A DNA stretch of 64,000 nt from a gamma proteobacterium symbiont of Ctena orbiculata (GTDB lineage Bacteria; Pseudomonadota; Gammaproteobacteria; Chromatiales; Chromatiaceae). Below, one piece after another: positions 1 through 9,764 of this stretch. The notes beneath the pieces are model-generated. The model did not search any database. It was not told where the DNA came from and was given only the letters and a program-made list of their open reading frames with translations. The position numbers and the translations under genes are program-made. Every line of letters starts with the position of its first letter. Positions within the stretch are counted from its first letter, which is position 1. The DNA is taken from positions 1 through 64,000 of the forward strand of contig QBVC01000024.1 of assembly GCA_003058495.1 (NCBI GenBank). Direction: 5' to 3'.

Positions 1-300
1 CTCCGCCGCCAAGCCCAACTCCAGAGCCAGCTTTCTGAGCAGCTCCTCCGCCTGCAGCTGGCTGGTCAATAAACTAACGGCTACTACCTTTTCTCTATCG
101 ACCTGAGAAATGATGTCTCTACACAGAGTCGTCTTGCCCGTTCCCGGAACACCGGTCAACAGTATAAAACCTCTGCCTCTATCCAGTGCCCGGGAGATAC
201 ACCTGGAGACATTTTCATAACTGTCGTGCCTAAAGCACAAGCTCTCATCGGCGGACAATCGAAATGGTGTCTCGTTCAATCCATAAAATGATTCGTACAT
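1..300 (-). CDS. ExeA/XrtA-associated-type AAA ATPase, N-terminal part (runs off the window edge; absent from the ORF track)
   Basis: Reverse-strand translation begins MYESFYGLNETPFRLSADES and contains Walker A FILLTGVPGTGKTTLCRDI. Confidence 0.8.
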   Translation of the reverse strand, partial: MYESFYGLNETPFRLSADESLCFRHDSYENVSRCISRALDRGRGFILLTGVPGTGKTTLCRDIISQVDREKVVAVSLLTSQLQAEELLRKLALELGLAAE

Positions 301-551
301 TTCTGTCACTCAGCTCCATGATGGTGCTAAACCGGAAAGATCCGAGATCCACCATACAGGGGAAGATATCGTCAGCACCGCAAGGACAAACGGTCAGAAA
401 ACATCAAGGGCGGACAAGGACGGGATGGTGATTTCCAGAGAGGGGGACAAGTCCATATCAGCGCACTCCTTGTGTAGCCAACCGCTACAACCGGGCTTTA
501 ACCAACGGCATAGATGCCGGGGGCTATAGAATATAGCACTATCGGATTGAG

Positions 552-593
552 AAAAAAAACCTGTTGCCGGTTCAGCACCATGCAACAGGTTTT
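552..593 (-). terminator. Intrinsic terminator of the Ig/FN3 lipoprotein gene
   Basis: Perfect 12-bp stem AAAACCTGTTGC / GCAACAGGTTTT, followed on the minus strand by a T8 run. Confidence 0.85.
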
Positions 594-636
594 GTTTGAT
601 AGGGCGTGCCGCATGCAGCAGCGAGCTAGATCATGA

Positions 637-1725
637 TCAATTCACAACCGACTTCATCACGACATTCGAATAGCTGCTCATGACATCCTGCTGATCATAG
701 ACGGATACCGCCACGTAGTAGTCGCCAAGCTCCAGGTTGTCCAGGATATAATCGGTCCGGTCGCCCTCTGTGAGATCTACTACCATCTCCAGGTTATTTC
801 TAGTGGTACCGATATAGATGCAGTATCCCTTGATGTCCGCCAGGTTGAGCGGTGAACCGTCGGTGCGGGTCGTCGGCGCAACCCATCTCAGCGACATCGA
901 GCCTGTCGCAGCAGTCGCGGCATCCGCTGTCACAGCGATGGAGAAGGCAGCCAGATTCGCCTCACCGGCGCCGTCGGAGACAGAAATAGTAATGTTGTTG
1001 TAGTCGCCTTCATCGCCGGCTGCGGGGGTGCCGCTCAAGGTACCTGTCTGGGTGTCGAAGTCGGCCCAGGCCGGTAGATTGGCGATTGAAAAAGTCAGTT
1101 CGTCGTTGTCGTTGTCCGTTGCACTGGGAGTGAATGCGTAGGTGTCACCCACGGCCACGCTGTCCGCCGGGTTGCCGGAGATCACAGGCGCCTGATTTTC
1201 CCCCTGCGGACCGTCCGTGCACTGGCTGTTGGAGTCATACAACTCTGTCGGCAGGGCCTGGGTGTAGCGTGCCCGTACCACAAAGCAGTGCTGAACGCTC
1301 AGGTCCAGACCCCCAATGGTCAGGGTGGTGTTGACAGTGCGATGCTCGGCCTTGGTGTTCACGCCGTCGATAATGATGTCGTATCCACCCGAGGGAATGT
1401 CGTTCGGCTGGAACCACCCGAGCAGGACATCGCTGCCCGACACGGTGACCGCCGCCAGATTGGCCGCGCCACGGATTCCGGTATCCGCCCTGACGATAGT
1501 TTGCGATCCTGAAGTAGGGGTTGATGGTGCGGGTGTTGTAGTTGCCTGCCCACTATCGGTGGTCGTGTCGTTTGTCGTGGGGGTTGTAGATTCACTTCCA
1601 TTGGAGACAGCGGTACCTTGAGCATCGCCCAGCTGATCAGACTCAGAGACGGAGCCACCGCCGCCGCATGCACTGAGAATGATACCCAATGTTATCGTTG
1701 TAAAAACCGCCTGGAGTGATCTCAT
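637..1725 (-). CDS. Lipoprotein with putative Ig (He_PIG/cadherin-like) and FN3-like domains
   Basis: Lipobox LSACGGGG; Ig-like motif NQAPVISGNPADSVAVGDTYAFTPSATDNDNDELTFSIANLPAWADFDTQTGTLSGTP. Confidence 0.75.
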   Translation of the reverse strand: MRSLQAVFTTITLGIILSACGGGGSVSESDQLGDAQGTAVSNGSESTTPTTNDTTTDSGQATTTPAPSTPTSGSQTIVRADTGIRGAANLAAVTVSGSDVLLGWFQPNDIPSGGYDIIIDGVNTKAEHRTVNTTLTIGGLDLSVQHCFVVRARYTQALPTELYDSNSQCTDGPQGENQAPVISGNPADSVAVGDTYAFTPSATDNDNDELTFSIANLPAWADFDTQTGTLSGTPAAGDEGDYNNITISVSDGAGEANLAAFSIAVTADAATAATGSMSLRWVAPTTRTDGSPLNLADIKGYCIYIGTTRNNLEMVVDLTEGDRTDYILDNLELGDYYVAVSVYDQQDVMSSYSNVVMKSVVN

Positions 1726-2164
1726 TTCGATGCCTCAGTATCTTTATTCCTGCGATAGGTTACGGCAGGGATTAAAAGGACCTGAGGAACTGGATCACAG
1801 ATCGAAGTGACCTTATTCACACTACGGGATGGAAGATTCTAACTCTATGAAAGTATTGGAAAATATCTTTGTTTTCCAAGGGTTTCATCAGCCTGCGAAT
1901 AGTGAAAAATGTGACCGAGACTGATAAATAAATGGGCCCTGATTTCCAACCGGGAAGGTCGGTAAAGAGATGATAAATACCCACCGTTTAATTAAGTCTC
2001 CTTGAGCTTGCCGATCGATACCCGGAAGAACCGCCGGCAGGTGCGTTTAATTCCCAAACAAACCGCAAAATAGCGCAGCCCAGCCAGGGCGGCGCCGCTT
2101 GATGCCGGATGGATTCACCACTTATACTCTGCACCCTTTCAAACCGATAGATAGGCCACGAAGC

Positions 2165-3343
2165 ATGACGACTCCCAGTTTCAATCCTCCAATCCGCACA
2201 CTGATGGGGCCCGGTCCGTCCGATGTACACCCGCGTATTCTTGAGGCGTTGTCACGTCCGACTATCGGTCATCTGGATCCGGTCTTTATCGAAATGATGG
2301 AGCAGATCAAGGGATTGCTTCAGTATGCCTTCCAGACCGAAAATCCGCTGACTATGCCCGTCTCGGCGCCCGGATCCGCCGGTATGGAGACCTGTTTTGT
2401 CAATCTGGTCGAACCCGGTGACAAGGTCATTGTCTGCCAAAACGGCGTTTTCGGCGGCCGCATGAAGGAGAATGTGGAGCGCTGCGGTGGCACCCCGATC
2501 ATGGTCGAGGACGAATGGGGCAAGGCTGTAGACCTGGCCAAGGTGGAAGCCGCCCTGGAGCAGCACGGCGACGCCAGGATCCTCGCCTTCGTCCACGCCG
2601 AAACCTCCACCGGCGCCCGCGCGGACACCAAGGAGCTGGTGGAGCTTGCCCATCGCCACGATTGCCTCACCATCGTCGATAGCGTCACCTCACTCGGAGG
2701 TTGTGAGCTGAAGGTCGACGAATGGGACATCGATGCTATCTACTCGGGTACCCAGAAGTGTCTCTCCTGTACCCCGGGCATTTCTCCGGTCAGCTTCAAC
2801 GAGCGCGCGTTGCAGAAGGTGCGCAAGCGCAGCAGCAAGGTTCAGAGCTGGTTTCTCGACCTCAACCTGGTGATGGGGTATTGGGGCAGCGGCCAGAAAC
2901 GCGCCTACCACCATACCGCGCCGGTGAACTCCCTATACGGTTTGCATGAATCACTGGTCATGCTTCAGGACGAGGGATTGGAAAAGGCCTGGGCACGCCA
3001 TCGAAAGATGCATGACGCGCTCAAGGCCGGGCTCGAGGCGATGGGCATCAATTTCATCGTGGACGAGGCGCATCGATTGCCGATGTTGAATGCGGTATCC
3101 ATACCCGAAGGCGTTGATGATGCAAGCGTGAGAAGCCGCCTGCTGAGCGAATACAACCTGGAAATCGGCGCCGGACTGGGTGCCCTGGCCGGCAAGGTGT
3201 GGCGTATCGGCCTGATGGGGTACAGTGCAAAGCCGGAGAATGTCCTGCTCTGCGTCGGCGCCCTGGAGGCTGTCCTCACCGAGATGAACGCCCCGATCAA
3301 CACCGATGTCGCACTGGGCAAGGTCCAGCACGAACTGCTCTGA
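2165..3343 (+). CDS. Class V aminotransferase (serine-pyruvate/alanine-glyoxylate aminotransferase family)
   Basis: GPGPSDVHPRILEAL, GSAGMETCFVNLVEPGDKV and SGTQKCLSCTPG PLP-lysine region. Confidence 0.9.
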   Translation: MTTPSFNPPIRTLMGPGPSDVHPRILEALSRPTIGHLDPVFIEMMEQIKGLLQYAFQTENPLTMPVSAPGSAGMETCFVNLVEPGDKVIVCQNGVFGGRMKENVERCGGTPIMVEDEWGKAVDLAKVEAALEQHGDARILAFVHAETSTGARADTKELVELAHRHDCLTIVDSVTSLGGCELKVDEWDIDAIYSGTQKCLSCTPGISPVSFNERALQKVRKRSSKVQSWFLDLNLVMGYWGSGQKRAYHHTAPVNSLYGLHESLVMLQDEGLEKAWARHRKMHDALKAGLEAMGINFIVDEAHRLPMLNAVSIPEGVDDASVRSRLLSEYNLEIGAGLGALAGKVWRIGLMGYSAKPENVLLCVGALEAVLTEMNAPINTDVALGKVQHELL

Positions 3344-3349
3344 GCGCAG

Positions 3350-4168
3350 ATGACCGGCGAACTGCCTCTCCTGCTCGAACCAGAGCGGTTGCACGACCTG
3401 CTCGATGAAGAGAGGCTGGTCGTCGTCGACCTGTGCAAGGACACCACCTACGCCCAACTCCATATACCCCGGGCCATCCATCTCGCGTACAACCGGATTG
3501 TCGCCGCCCGACACCCGGTGTACGGGCTGCTGCCGGATCCAGCTGCGCTGGCGCAGACATTTTCACAGCTTGGCATCGACAACGGCAGCCATGTTGTCGC
3601 CTATGATGACGAGGGAGGCGGCAACGCCTCACGCCTGCTGTGGACCCTGGAGGCGATGGGCCACAGGCACCATTCGCTGCTTAACGGCGGTCTCCATGCC
3701 TGGGCAAACGAGGGTCATCCATGCAGTCGCAAACCAACAACTGCGGCTAGCGCCAGTTTTGAGCCTGTGCCCAGCCTGGACCCCGTCGCCACCACCGATT
3801 ATATAATCGAACGTCTGGACGAGCGCGATTTTGCGCTCTGGGATGCACGCAGCCGCAATGAATATGCCGGGATTTCACGCTTCTCCAGCCACCCGGGGCA
3901 TATACCGGGGGCCGTCAATCTCGACTGGCTGGAGGTCATGGACCGCCAGCGAAACCTGCGACTGAAGTCGGATGACGCGTTGAGGTCAGCGCTTGCACAG
4001 CTGGGTCTGAGTCCGGAACAAGAGATCGTGACCTACTGCCAAACCCACCACCGCTCCTCCCTCTCCTGGTTCGTACTTCGCCATCTGGGTTATCAGCGCT
4101 GCAAAGGCTATCCGGGATCCTGGTCAGATTGGGGTAACCGGGACGATACACCCAAAGCCCTGCCGTGA
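3350..4168 (+). CDS. Tandem-rhodanese sulfurtransferase
   Basis: Two rhodanese-like domains; active loop VTYCQTHHRSS. Confidence 0.85.
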   Translation: MTGELPLLLEPERLHDLLDEERLVVVDLCKDTTYAQLHIPRAIHLAYNRIVAARHPVYGLLPDPAALAQTFSQLGIDNGSHVVAYDDEGGGNASRLLWTLEAMGHRHHSLLNGGLHAWANEGHPCSRKPTTAASASFEPVPSLDPVATTDYIIERLDERDFALWDARSRNEYAGISRFSSHPGHIPGAVNLDWLEVMDRQRNLRLKSDDALRSALAQLGLSPEQEIVTYCQTHHRSSLSWFVLRHLGYQRCKGYPGSWSDWGNRDDTPKALP

Positions 4169-4758
4169 GACGACCCACCAGCAGACAGCGCCGGCTGGTG
4201 ATCCTGTTGCTGGTGCTGATCACATTCTCCCTGGCCTACTATGCAGGCCAAGGACAGAAACAGCGAAACCAAACAGTGCCCGAAATCAGCGGTGTCCTGA
4301 TCACTCCTCCTCTGCCGGCGCCCTCCATCAATCTTTACAACCAGGCGGGAGAGCCCGTTTCCAACTCCGATCTGCTGGGTCACTGGAGCCTGCTGATGAT
4401 TGATCCCGCCCCCGAAACAGCCCCCTCCACGGCGCTGACGCGACTGATTCAGGTGCACAACAGATTGGCGACCGATCCCGAGTTACAACGCAAGATAGCG
4501 TTTTACTACCTTCCCCTGCACGGGATCGGGGAGGCGCCAGTATCCTTCTCGAGGATGTCTGACAATATCCATACCCTGCAGGGCCAAGCCGAGATGGTGA
4601 ACGGCCTCTTGGATGCACTGATCGGTTCTGCAAGCGAGGCGCAACAGACACTCTACCTGATCGGACCCAAAACGAGACTGCATGCCCTGTTTACCCGGGA
4701 TGTGGATGCCGCTACTATCGCTGCAGATCTCAACACTCTGATCGATGCAGTAGAGTAA
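4165..4758 (+). CDS. Membrane-anchored SCO1/SenC-like protein lacking the usual CxxxC
   Basis: N-terminal TM; thioredoxin-like layout with PETAPSTAL in place of the usual PDVCPTEL; C-terminal LIGPKTRLHALF. Confidence 0.55.
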   Translation: MRRPTSRQRRLVILLLVLITFSLAYYAGQGQKQRNQTVPEISGVLITPPLPAPSINLYNQAGEPVSNSDLLGHWSLLMIDPAPETAPSTALTRLIQVHNRLATDPELQRKIAFYYLPLHGIGEAPVSFSRMSDNIHTLQGQAEMVNGLLDALIGSASEAQQTLYLIGPKTRLHALFTRDVDAATIAADLNTLIDAVE

Positions 4759-4762
4759 AAAG

Positions 4763-5665
4763 ATGAATCAATCCGAAACAACGCCAAAAGATGGGCCTAA
4801 ACAGTTCCTGCAAATCCTCTTTGTGGGCCTGCAGTACCTTTTACCGCACCATCTGCTCTCCTCCCTGATGCACAGTATTGCCCGCATCGAGCTGAAACAG
4901 GTCAAGGATCTGCTGATCAATCAGGCCATCAAATGGTATGGCGTCGATATGCAGGAGGCGCTGCAGACGGATCCCGGCCAATACCGAAGTTTCAACGACT
5001 TTTTCACCCGCGCCCTGCGTCCCGATGCGCGCCCTTTTGCCGAACCGGACAACCAGGTGGCATCCCCCGCCGATGGCACACTCAGCCAGGCAGGCGACAT
5101 CGAATCGGGCTTTCTGATTCAGGCAAAAGGTCATGACTATTCGCTATTGGAACTGTTAGGTGGTGATACAGAGTTGGAGCGTCTGTTCGTGGATGGCAGT
5201 TTCGCTACTATCTACCTTTCACCCCGTGATTATCACCGCGTACATATGCCGGTGAACGGCCGGCTGAAACGCATGCTCCATGTGCCGGGACGCCTGTTCA
5301 GTGTCAACGCCACCACCTGTGAGAAGGTACCGAGGCTGTTTGCCAGAAACGAGCGAGTCATCTCTGTTTTCGAGACCGATCTTGGCCCCATGGCGGTAAT
5401 CCTCGTCGGCGCCATCTTCGTCTCCAGCATCGAGACCGTCTGGGCGGGCACAATCACGCCTGCACGACAGCAGGTAAACAGTTGGAATTACCAACCCCAG
5501 AGCGAACCGAATCCCATTGAACTGATAAAAGGCGAAGAGATGGGACGCTTCAACATGGGCTCTACCGTGATCCTGCTGTTCGCCAGGGATGCGGTGGAGT
5601 GGGCGGAGGGTTTTAGTGCGGGGGCGACTGTGCGGATGGGGCGGGCAATTGGGGAAACCTGTTAG
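4763..5665 (+). CDS. psd: Phosphatidylserine decarboxylase proenzyme
   Basis: SPADGTLSQAG, YHRVHMPVNG and FNMGSTVILLF autocleavage motif. Confidence 0.95.
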   Translation: MNQSETTPKDGPKQFLQILFVGLQYLLPHHLLSSLMHSIARIELKQVKDLLINQAIKWYGVDMQEALQTDPGQYRSFNDFFTRALRPDARPFAEPDNQVASPADGTLSQAGDIESGFLIQAKGHDYSLLELLGGDTELERLFVDGSFATIYLSPRDYHRVHMPVNGRLKRMLHVPGRLFSVNATTCEKVPRLFARNERVISVFETDLGPMAVILVGAIFVSSIETVWAGTITPARQQVNSWNYQPQSEPNPIELIKGEEMGRFNMGSTVILLFARDAVEWAEGFSAGATVRMGRAIGETC

Positions 5666-5669
5666 AAAA

Positions 5670-5831
5670 AGTTTTGAGTTTTTAGTTTTGAGTTATGGTG
5701 TTCGTGCTGCTCACAACTTGTTGATCCCCACTCCCTGTCCCTCTCCCAAGGGAGAGGGAACGCAGTGTTCCAGAATCCTGGTATCAGCCAGGCTACATAC
5801 CCACGAACGCCCCAACTAAAAACTCAAAACT
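5670..5831. repeat. 162-bp element bounded by perfect 18-bp inverted repeats (MITE/REP-like candidate)
   Basis: AGTTTTGAGTTTTTAGTT (5670-5687) and AACTAAAAACTCAAAACT (5814-5831); internal palindrome TCCCTCTCCC-AA-GGGAGAGGGA (5738-5759). Confidence 0.6.
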
Positions 5832-6681
5832 CTCCCGCCCCCGGTTTGGTTGCCTCGATGGTTGCCGAGACCACATAATCCTCGACCCCGCGCCCCGGCG
5901 CCCAATCGCGGATGAACTCCTTTGATTCATCCTTGGGTTCGATCTTTATTTCGCTGAAGCCTGCATCCGCCATGAACCGCTCCAGCTCTTCGATCATCGA
6001 GGCGTTTCCCATGCAGCCGGAAACCAGTTGCGGATCGTTGCGCATCTCCGGCGGCAGTTCCACGGTGGCCACCACATCGGAGATGGCGAGCCGCCCTCCC
6101 CCTTTGAGGACCCGGAAGGCCTCGCGAAAAACCCTTGCCTTGTCCGGCGAAAGATTGATCACGCAGTTGGAGATGATGACATCAGCGCAGCCATCGGCGA
6201 TCGGCAGGGCCTCGATTTCCCCGAGCCTGAACTCGACGTTGCTATATCTGCCGCGCAGGGCGTTGTTGCGCGCCTTGGAGAGCATGTCGGGTGTCATATC
6301 GACACCGATCACGCGGCCGCTGTCACCGACCTCGGCCGCGGCCAGGAAGCAGTCGACCCCACCGCCGGACCCGAGGTCGACCACCACTTCACCCTGTTTC
6401 AGCGCGGCGATGGCCTTTGGATTGCCGCACCCCAATCCCATGTCGGCGCCGCTCGGCAGATTGGCAAGCTCTTCCGCGCTGTATCCCAGGCGGGTGGAGA
6501 TCAGGGTGTTGATCGCGGCATCGTCGGATACGCCGCAGCAGCTCGACTCGACACCGCAACAGCCGTTTTGGTTATCGGTCACGGCCACCTCGGCATAGGC
6601 TTTTCGCACCTCCTGGCGATGGCTGTCCTGGAGATCCTGCAACGACACCTCAGCGACAGGTTGGTTTGATTTATCGGACAT
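5824..6681 (-). CDS. arsM: Arsenite methyltransferase
   Basis: SAM-binding VVDLGSGGGVDCFLAA; Cys-rich N-terminus GCCGVESSCCG; SGCMGNAS. Confidence 0.88.
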   Translation of the reverse strand: MSDKSNQPVAEVSLQDLQDSHRQEVRKAYAEVAVTDNQNGCCGVESSCCGVSDDAAINTLISTRLGYSAEELANLPSGADMGLGCGNPKAIAALKQGEVVVDLGSGGGVDCFLAAAEVGDSGRVIGVDMTPDMLSKARNNALRGRYSNVEFRLGEIEALPIADGCADVIISNCVINLSPDKARVFREAFRVLKGGGRLAISDVVATVELPPEMRNDPQLVSGCMGNASMIEELERFMADAGFSEIKIEPKDESKEFIRDWAPGRGVEDYVVSATIEATKPGAGEF

Positions 6682-7024
6682 CACAGCCTCCAATGTTTTC
6701 AAATTCGGTTTGCGGATCGAAAAATCCGGATAACTTTTCGAGCACCGCCGGATCGATCCAGCAGTTGATCTGCTTACCCTGCCGCTCCATCTCGATCAGG
6801 CCGGCATGATGCAGCGCCTTCAGGTGGTGGGAGAGGGTTGAAGCCGCGATCTCCATACCCTCGCCCAGCTCGCCGACGCTGAACCGGATCGCCGCTTCCA
6901 GGTCGCAGCGGGTACCCGGCTGACAGCAGCGGCTCAAGCGCTGAAAGATGAGCAGGCGGTGGGGATTGCCCAATGCCTTGAACATCTCGGCGAGTTGTCT
7001 TTCATCAGATCGATAATTCGACAT
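6671..7024 (-). CDS. ArsR-family transcriptional regulator
   Basis: MFKALGNPHRLLIFQRL, ASTLSHHLKALHHAGLI wHTH; adjacent to arsM. Confidence 0.88.
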   Translation of the reverse strand: MSNYRSDERQLAEMFKALGNPHRLLIFQRLSRCCQPGTRCDLEAAIRFSVGELGEGMEIAASTLSHHLKALHHAGLIEMERQGKQINCWIDPAVLEKLSGFFDPQTEFENIGGCDVR

Positions 7025-7081
7025 ATTTCGAAATGTAGAACAAATCAGGGGAGGATGCAAGCCCCGGGGCAGGCCTTCTCC

Positions 7082-7654
7082 CTAGCTCCAGGAGCGGAAG
7101 CGGCCGGTATCGATGTGGATGAAGTTGGATTTCGGATAGTAACCTACGCCACCCGCCTTCATGGCGAGGGCCTGGTCCCGCAGCGTCTTGAGGTCACAGC
7201 CGCAGAGGCGGACGTCTATCGCCCTGCCCTGCATGTGCAGGCTTCGCTTGGCCACGCCGCCGCTCTTGGTGCGCAGCATCTGGTTGGTTTTTGGCGAGCG
7301 GTAGGCGGATATGATCTCGAATTCACCCTCGCCGCCAATCCCCTGTTGCAATCCATAGAGCATGTCCAGCAGCGCCCTGTCCATGGAGGTCGACTCCCCG
7401 GTGCGATGGTCGCGTAGAAGATGGTCGAGAATCTGCAGATTTTCCCTCAGGTACTCCCCGTCACGCCAATAGGTAACCCGTTTCCTCTCTCCCGTATGGG
7501 TGTGACGGAAGGCGAGGCTTCGACTCTCCCCGCCGGATAGCGCCGCCAGCAGGGGCGAGGTGACCAACATGCCGCCAATCGAGACACAGCCACAGAGAAA
7601 GCGGCGTCTGCTCAAACAGGGAGTCTCAAGGATTCTCTTCGGCGATGAGGTCAT
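7082..7654 (-). CDS. YcbK/DUF882-family M15-type protein
   Basis: Twin-arginine-like N-terminus SRRRFLCG; SAYRSPKTNQMLR, SLHMQGRAIDVRL. Confidence 0.85.
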   Translation of the reverse strand: MTSSPKRILETPCLSRRRFLCGCVSIGGMLVTSPLLAALSGGESRSLAFRHTHTGERKRVTYWRDGEYLRENLQILDHLLRDHRTGESTSMDRALLDMLYGLQQGIGGEGEFEIISAYRSPKTNQMLRTKSGGVAKRSLHMQGRAIDVRLCGCDLKTLRDQALAMKAGGVGYYPKSNFIHIDTGRFRSWS

Positions 7655-7805
7655 GGATGTCGGTTAACCAGGTTGCACGGTCTGTGACTATTGTCGGCAC
7701 TGGCCGAGCAAAATCCACGCGCAGGTTACCAGATTGGGAGGGCGCAAGGCCAACCTTGTGATACCGGTCACAGGCGGCCGCGATTAGCGGGAAGAAAAAA
7801 CCTGT

Positions 7806-9482
7806 TCAGAGTGAAGGATTTACCATCCTGCCGAGGTGCCGGGCGGTCATCTGTTCCACCCCTTCGCCAATCGCCAGCATCAGGGCCGTATCCCGTTGAT
7901 AGATATCCGGGCGGAAATGGATCTCTCCCGAAGGATCCACCCAGTTGGTGAAATAGGTGAGATAGACCGGCATCGGCTTGCTGAGTGGTTCGATCAGGGT
8001 CTCGCCGCTGTGGAGTGCCCGGCGCAGCCAGCCGGACTGCGATCGCTGACCATGATCGATCAGCAAACCCGCCAGCTGTTCTGCCCCCTCGACCCTGACA
8101 CAACCGGAACTGTAGGCGCGGTTTGGCCGCTCAAAGAGCCCCCGCGCCGGGGTATCGTGGAGAAAGATCTGATGGGGATTGGGCATGTGAAACTTGATAC
8201 GGCCAAGACTGTTGCGGCTGCCGGGGTCCTGTTTCAATACGAACGGAAAGTTGTTTTCATGGTACTCCTGCCAGGGGATAGGGTGGGGATCGACCTCAAT
8301 CCATTGACCCTCCAGGCGCCCATAGAGACGAATCTGCTTGCTCGCCAGATAGCCACTGTCCTGCTGCAACCGGGGCAGCATATCCTTCACCGCGATACTC
8401 CGGGGCACGGTCCACAGGGGATTGGTAACCAGATGGGTCACCCGGCTGCTGAACGAGGGGGTCTGCCGCTCCTGCCTGCCGTTCACGGTCCGTTTGTGGA
8501 AAACCACCCGGCCCTCATTGATCAGCGAAATCTCAAATCCCGCGGTATTGACCATCAGATGCTGGGATTCCAGCTCATGGGGCAGCCAGCGCCAGCGCTC
8601 AAGATTCGCCCGGATCCGGGCGATGCGATTCTCGATGGGTTCGTTGAGGCTGCGCAGGGTGGCCGAACCCACGATACCGTCCGCCGCGAGGCCGTGACGC
8701 AGTTGGAACGCCTTAACGGCAGGGATCAAGGCATCATCATAGTGATAGGGATCTGAGACCTCTCCCTCCAGCCGCGGCAAATCTCCGGCCAGTCTTGCCC
8801 TGAGCAGGACCACCGCGGGATCCCTGTCACCGGGACGCAGGGTCTGATCGCTCTCTACAGTGACCCAGCCCCCGGCGGATGCAATTGCACGATATCTGGC
8901 GAGGGCCCGTTTCAGCCTCAGATAGCCATCGTTATCGGGTCGCAATGAGTCGAGCAACGGTTGCAGGCGCTCCTCCGCGACGGCTTGCGCAAGGACGGTA
9001 ACCGGATCGAAATCATCCCTGGGCAGCATCCAGTGGGGATCGAGTGATTGGGGATCGTGTCGCCCCAGGCGCAGATCCCTGGCGAGCTTGATGTAACCGT
9101 CACTGAGCAGTAACTCTCTGTTGACGATAACCGCCGGTGAGGGATTGTAGATCAAACCGAGCAGGTGATTCAGATGGTAATCCCTGGCATCGAGGCCCTC
9201 AAGATCCGCGGAGGCAAGCCAGCGAAAGAGCAGTCTGCCTCGCTCCGACAACTCACCCTCCCGGTGCCAGATATAGCGGTGCTGCTGACTGTCGTAGAGG
9301 CGTTCGATTTGCGGCCAATCGATCGCCAGACCCTCTTGCAGTGCCGACTCGATGGGGACCACCAGGGATTGCGCCGTGGAATCGAATCCCATGACGTCAC
9401 CCGCATCACCTCGGGTAAAGCACAAACAGAGGAGAATGCCGAACCAATAGTGTTGTTTTCCTCTCACCATACTCCTTTGCAA
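7806..9482 (-). CDS. L,D-transpeptidase, YcbB/LdtD-like
   Basis: Peptidoglycan-binding region VKAFQLRHGLAADGIVGSATLRSLN; catalytic HDTPARGLFERPNRAYSSGCVRVEG. Confidence 0.9.
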   Translation of the reverse strand: MQRSMVRGKQHYWFGILLCLCFTRGDAGDVMGFDSTAQSLVVPIESALQEGLAIDWPQIERLYDSQQHRYIWHREGELSERGRLLFRWLASADLEGLDARDYHLNHLLGLIYNPSPAVIVNRELLLSDGYIKLARDLRLGRHDPQSLDPHWMLPRDDFDPVTVLAQAVAEERLQPLLDSLRPDNDGYLRLKRALARYRAIASAGGWVTVESDQTLRPGDRDPAVVLLRARLAGDLPRLEGEVSDPYHYDDALIPAVKAFQLRHGLAADGIVGSATLRSLNEPIENRIARIRANLERWRWLPHELESQHLMVNTAGFEISLINEGRVVFHKRTVNGRQERQTPSFSSRVTHLVTNPLWTVPRSIAVKDMLPRLQQDSGYLASKQIRLYGRLEGQWIEVDPHPIPWQEYHENNFPFVLKQDPGSRNSLGRIKFHMPNPHQIFLHDTPARGLFERPNRAYSSGCVRVEGAEQLAGLLIDHGQRSQSGWLRRALHSGETLIEPLSKPMPVYLTYFTNWVDPSGEIHFRPDIYQRDTALMLAIGEGVEQMTARHLGRMVNPSL

Positions 9483-9764
9483 CCCAGTCCATTAAGCGCT
9501 TCTAGCAGCAGCGGATGGATCGAAAGTGCATATCCTTCCGCTTGACAATTGCAAGGAGGCGGAGATTCAGCCTATCGCCTGCCTCTATACCTTATAGCTT
9601 AGGCCCGTTGCTCTATTAGCAACAGGTAAACCTCTCACTAACCATGGTTTGGAGCATAGGGGAAGTACAGGTTTTATCAGTGAAAAATCGTCAACACCGC
9701 CGCCATGGGCGCTTCCCGGATCAGACAGAGGGAACTCTATTCCCAAGCGGTTGTTGGGGAGGGC

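Noticed and set aside
9607-9623. GTTGCT-N5-AGCAAC hairpin upstream of the L,D-transpeptidase gene
   Set aside because: Short stem without a T-run; no supported function.
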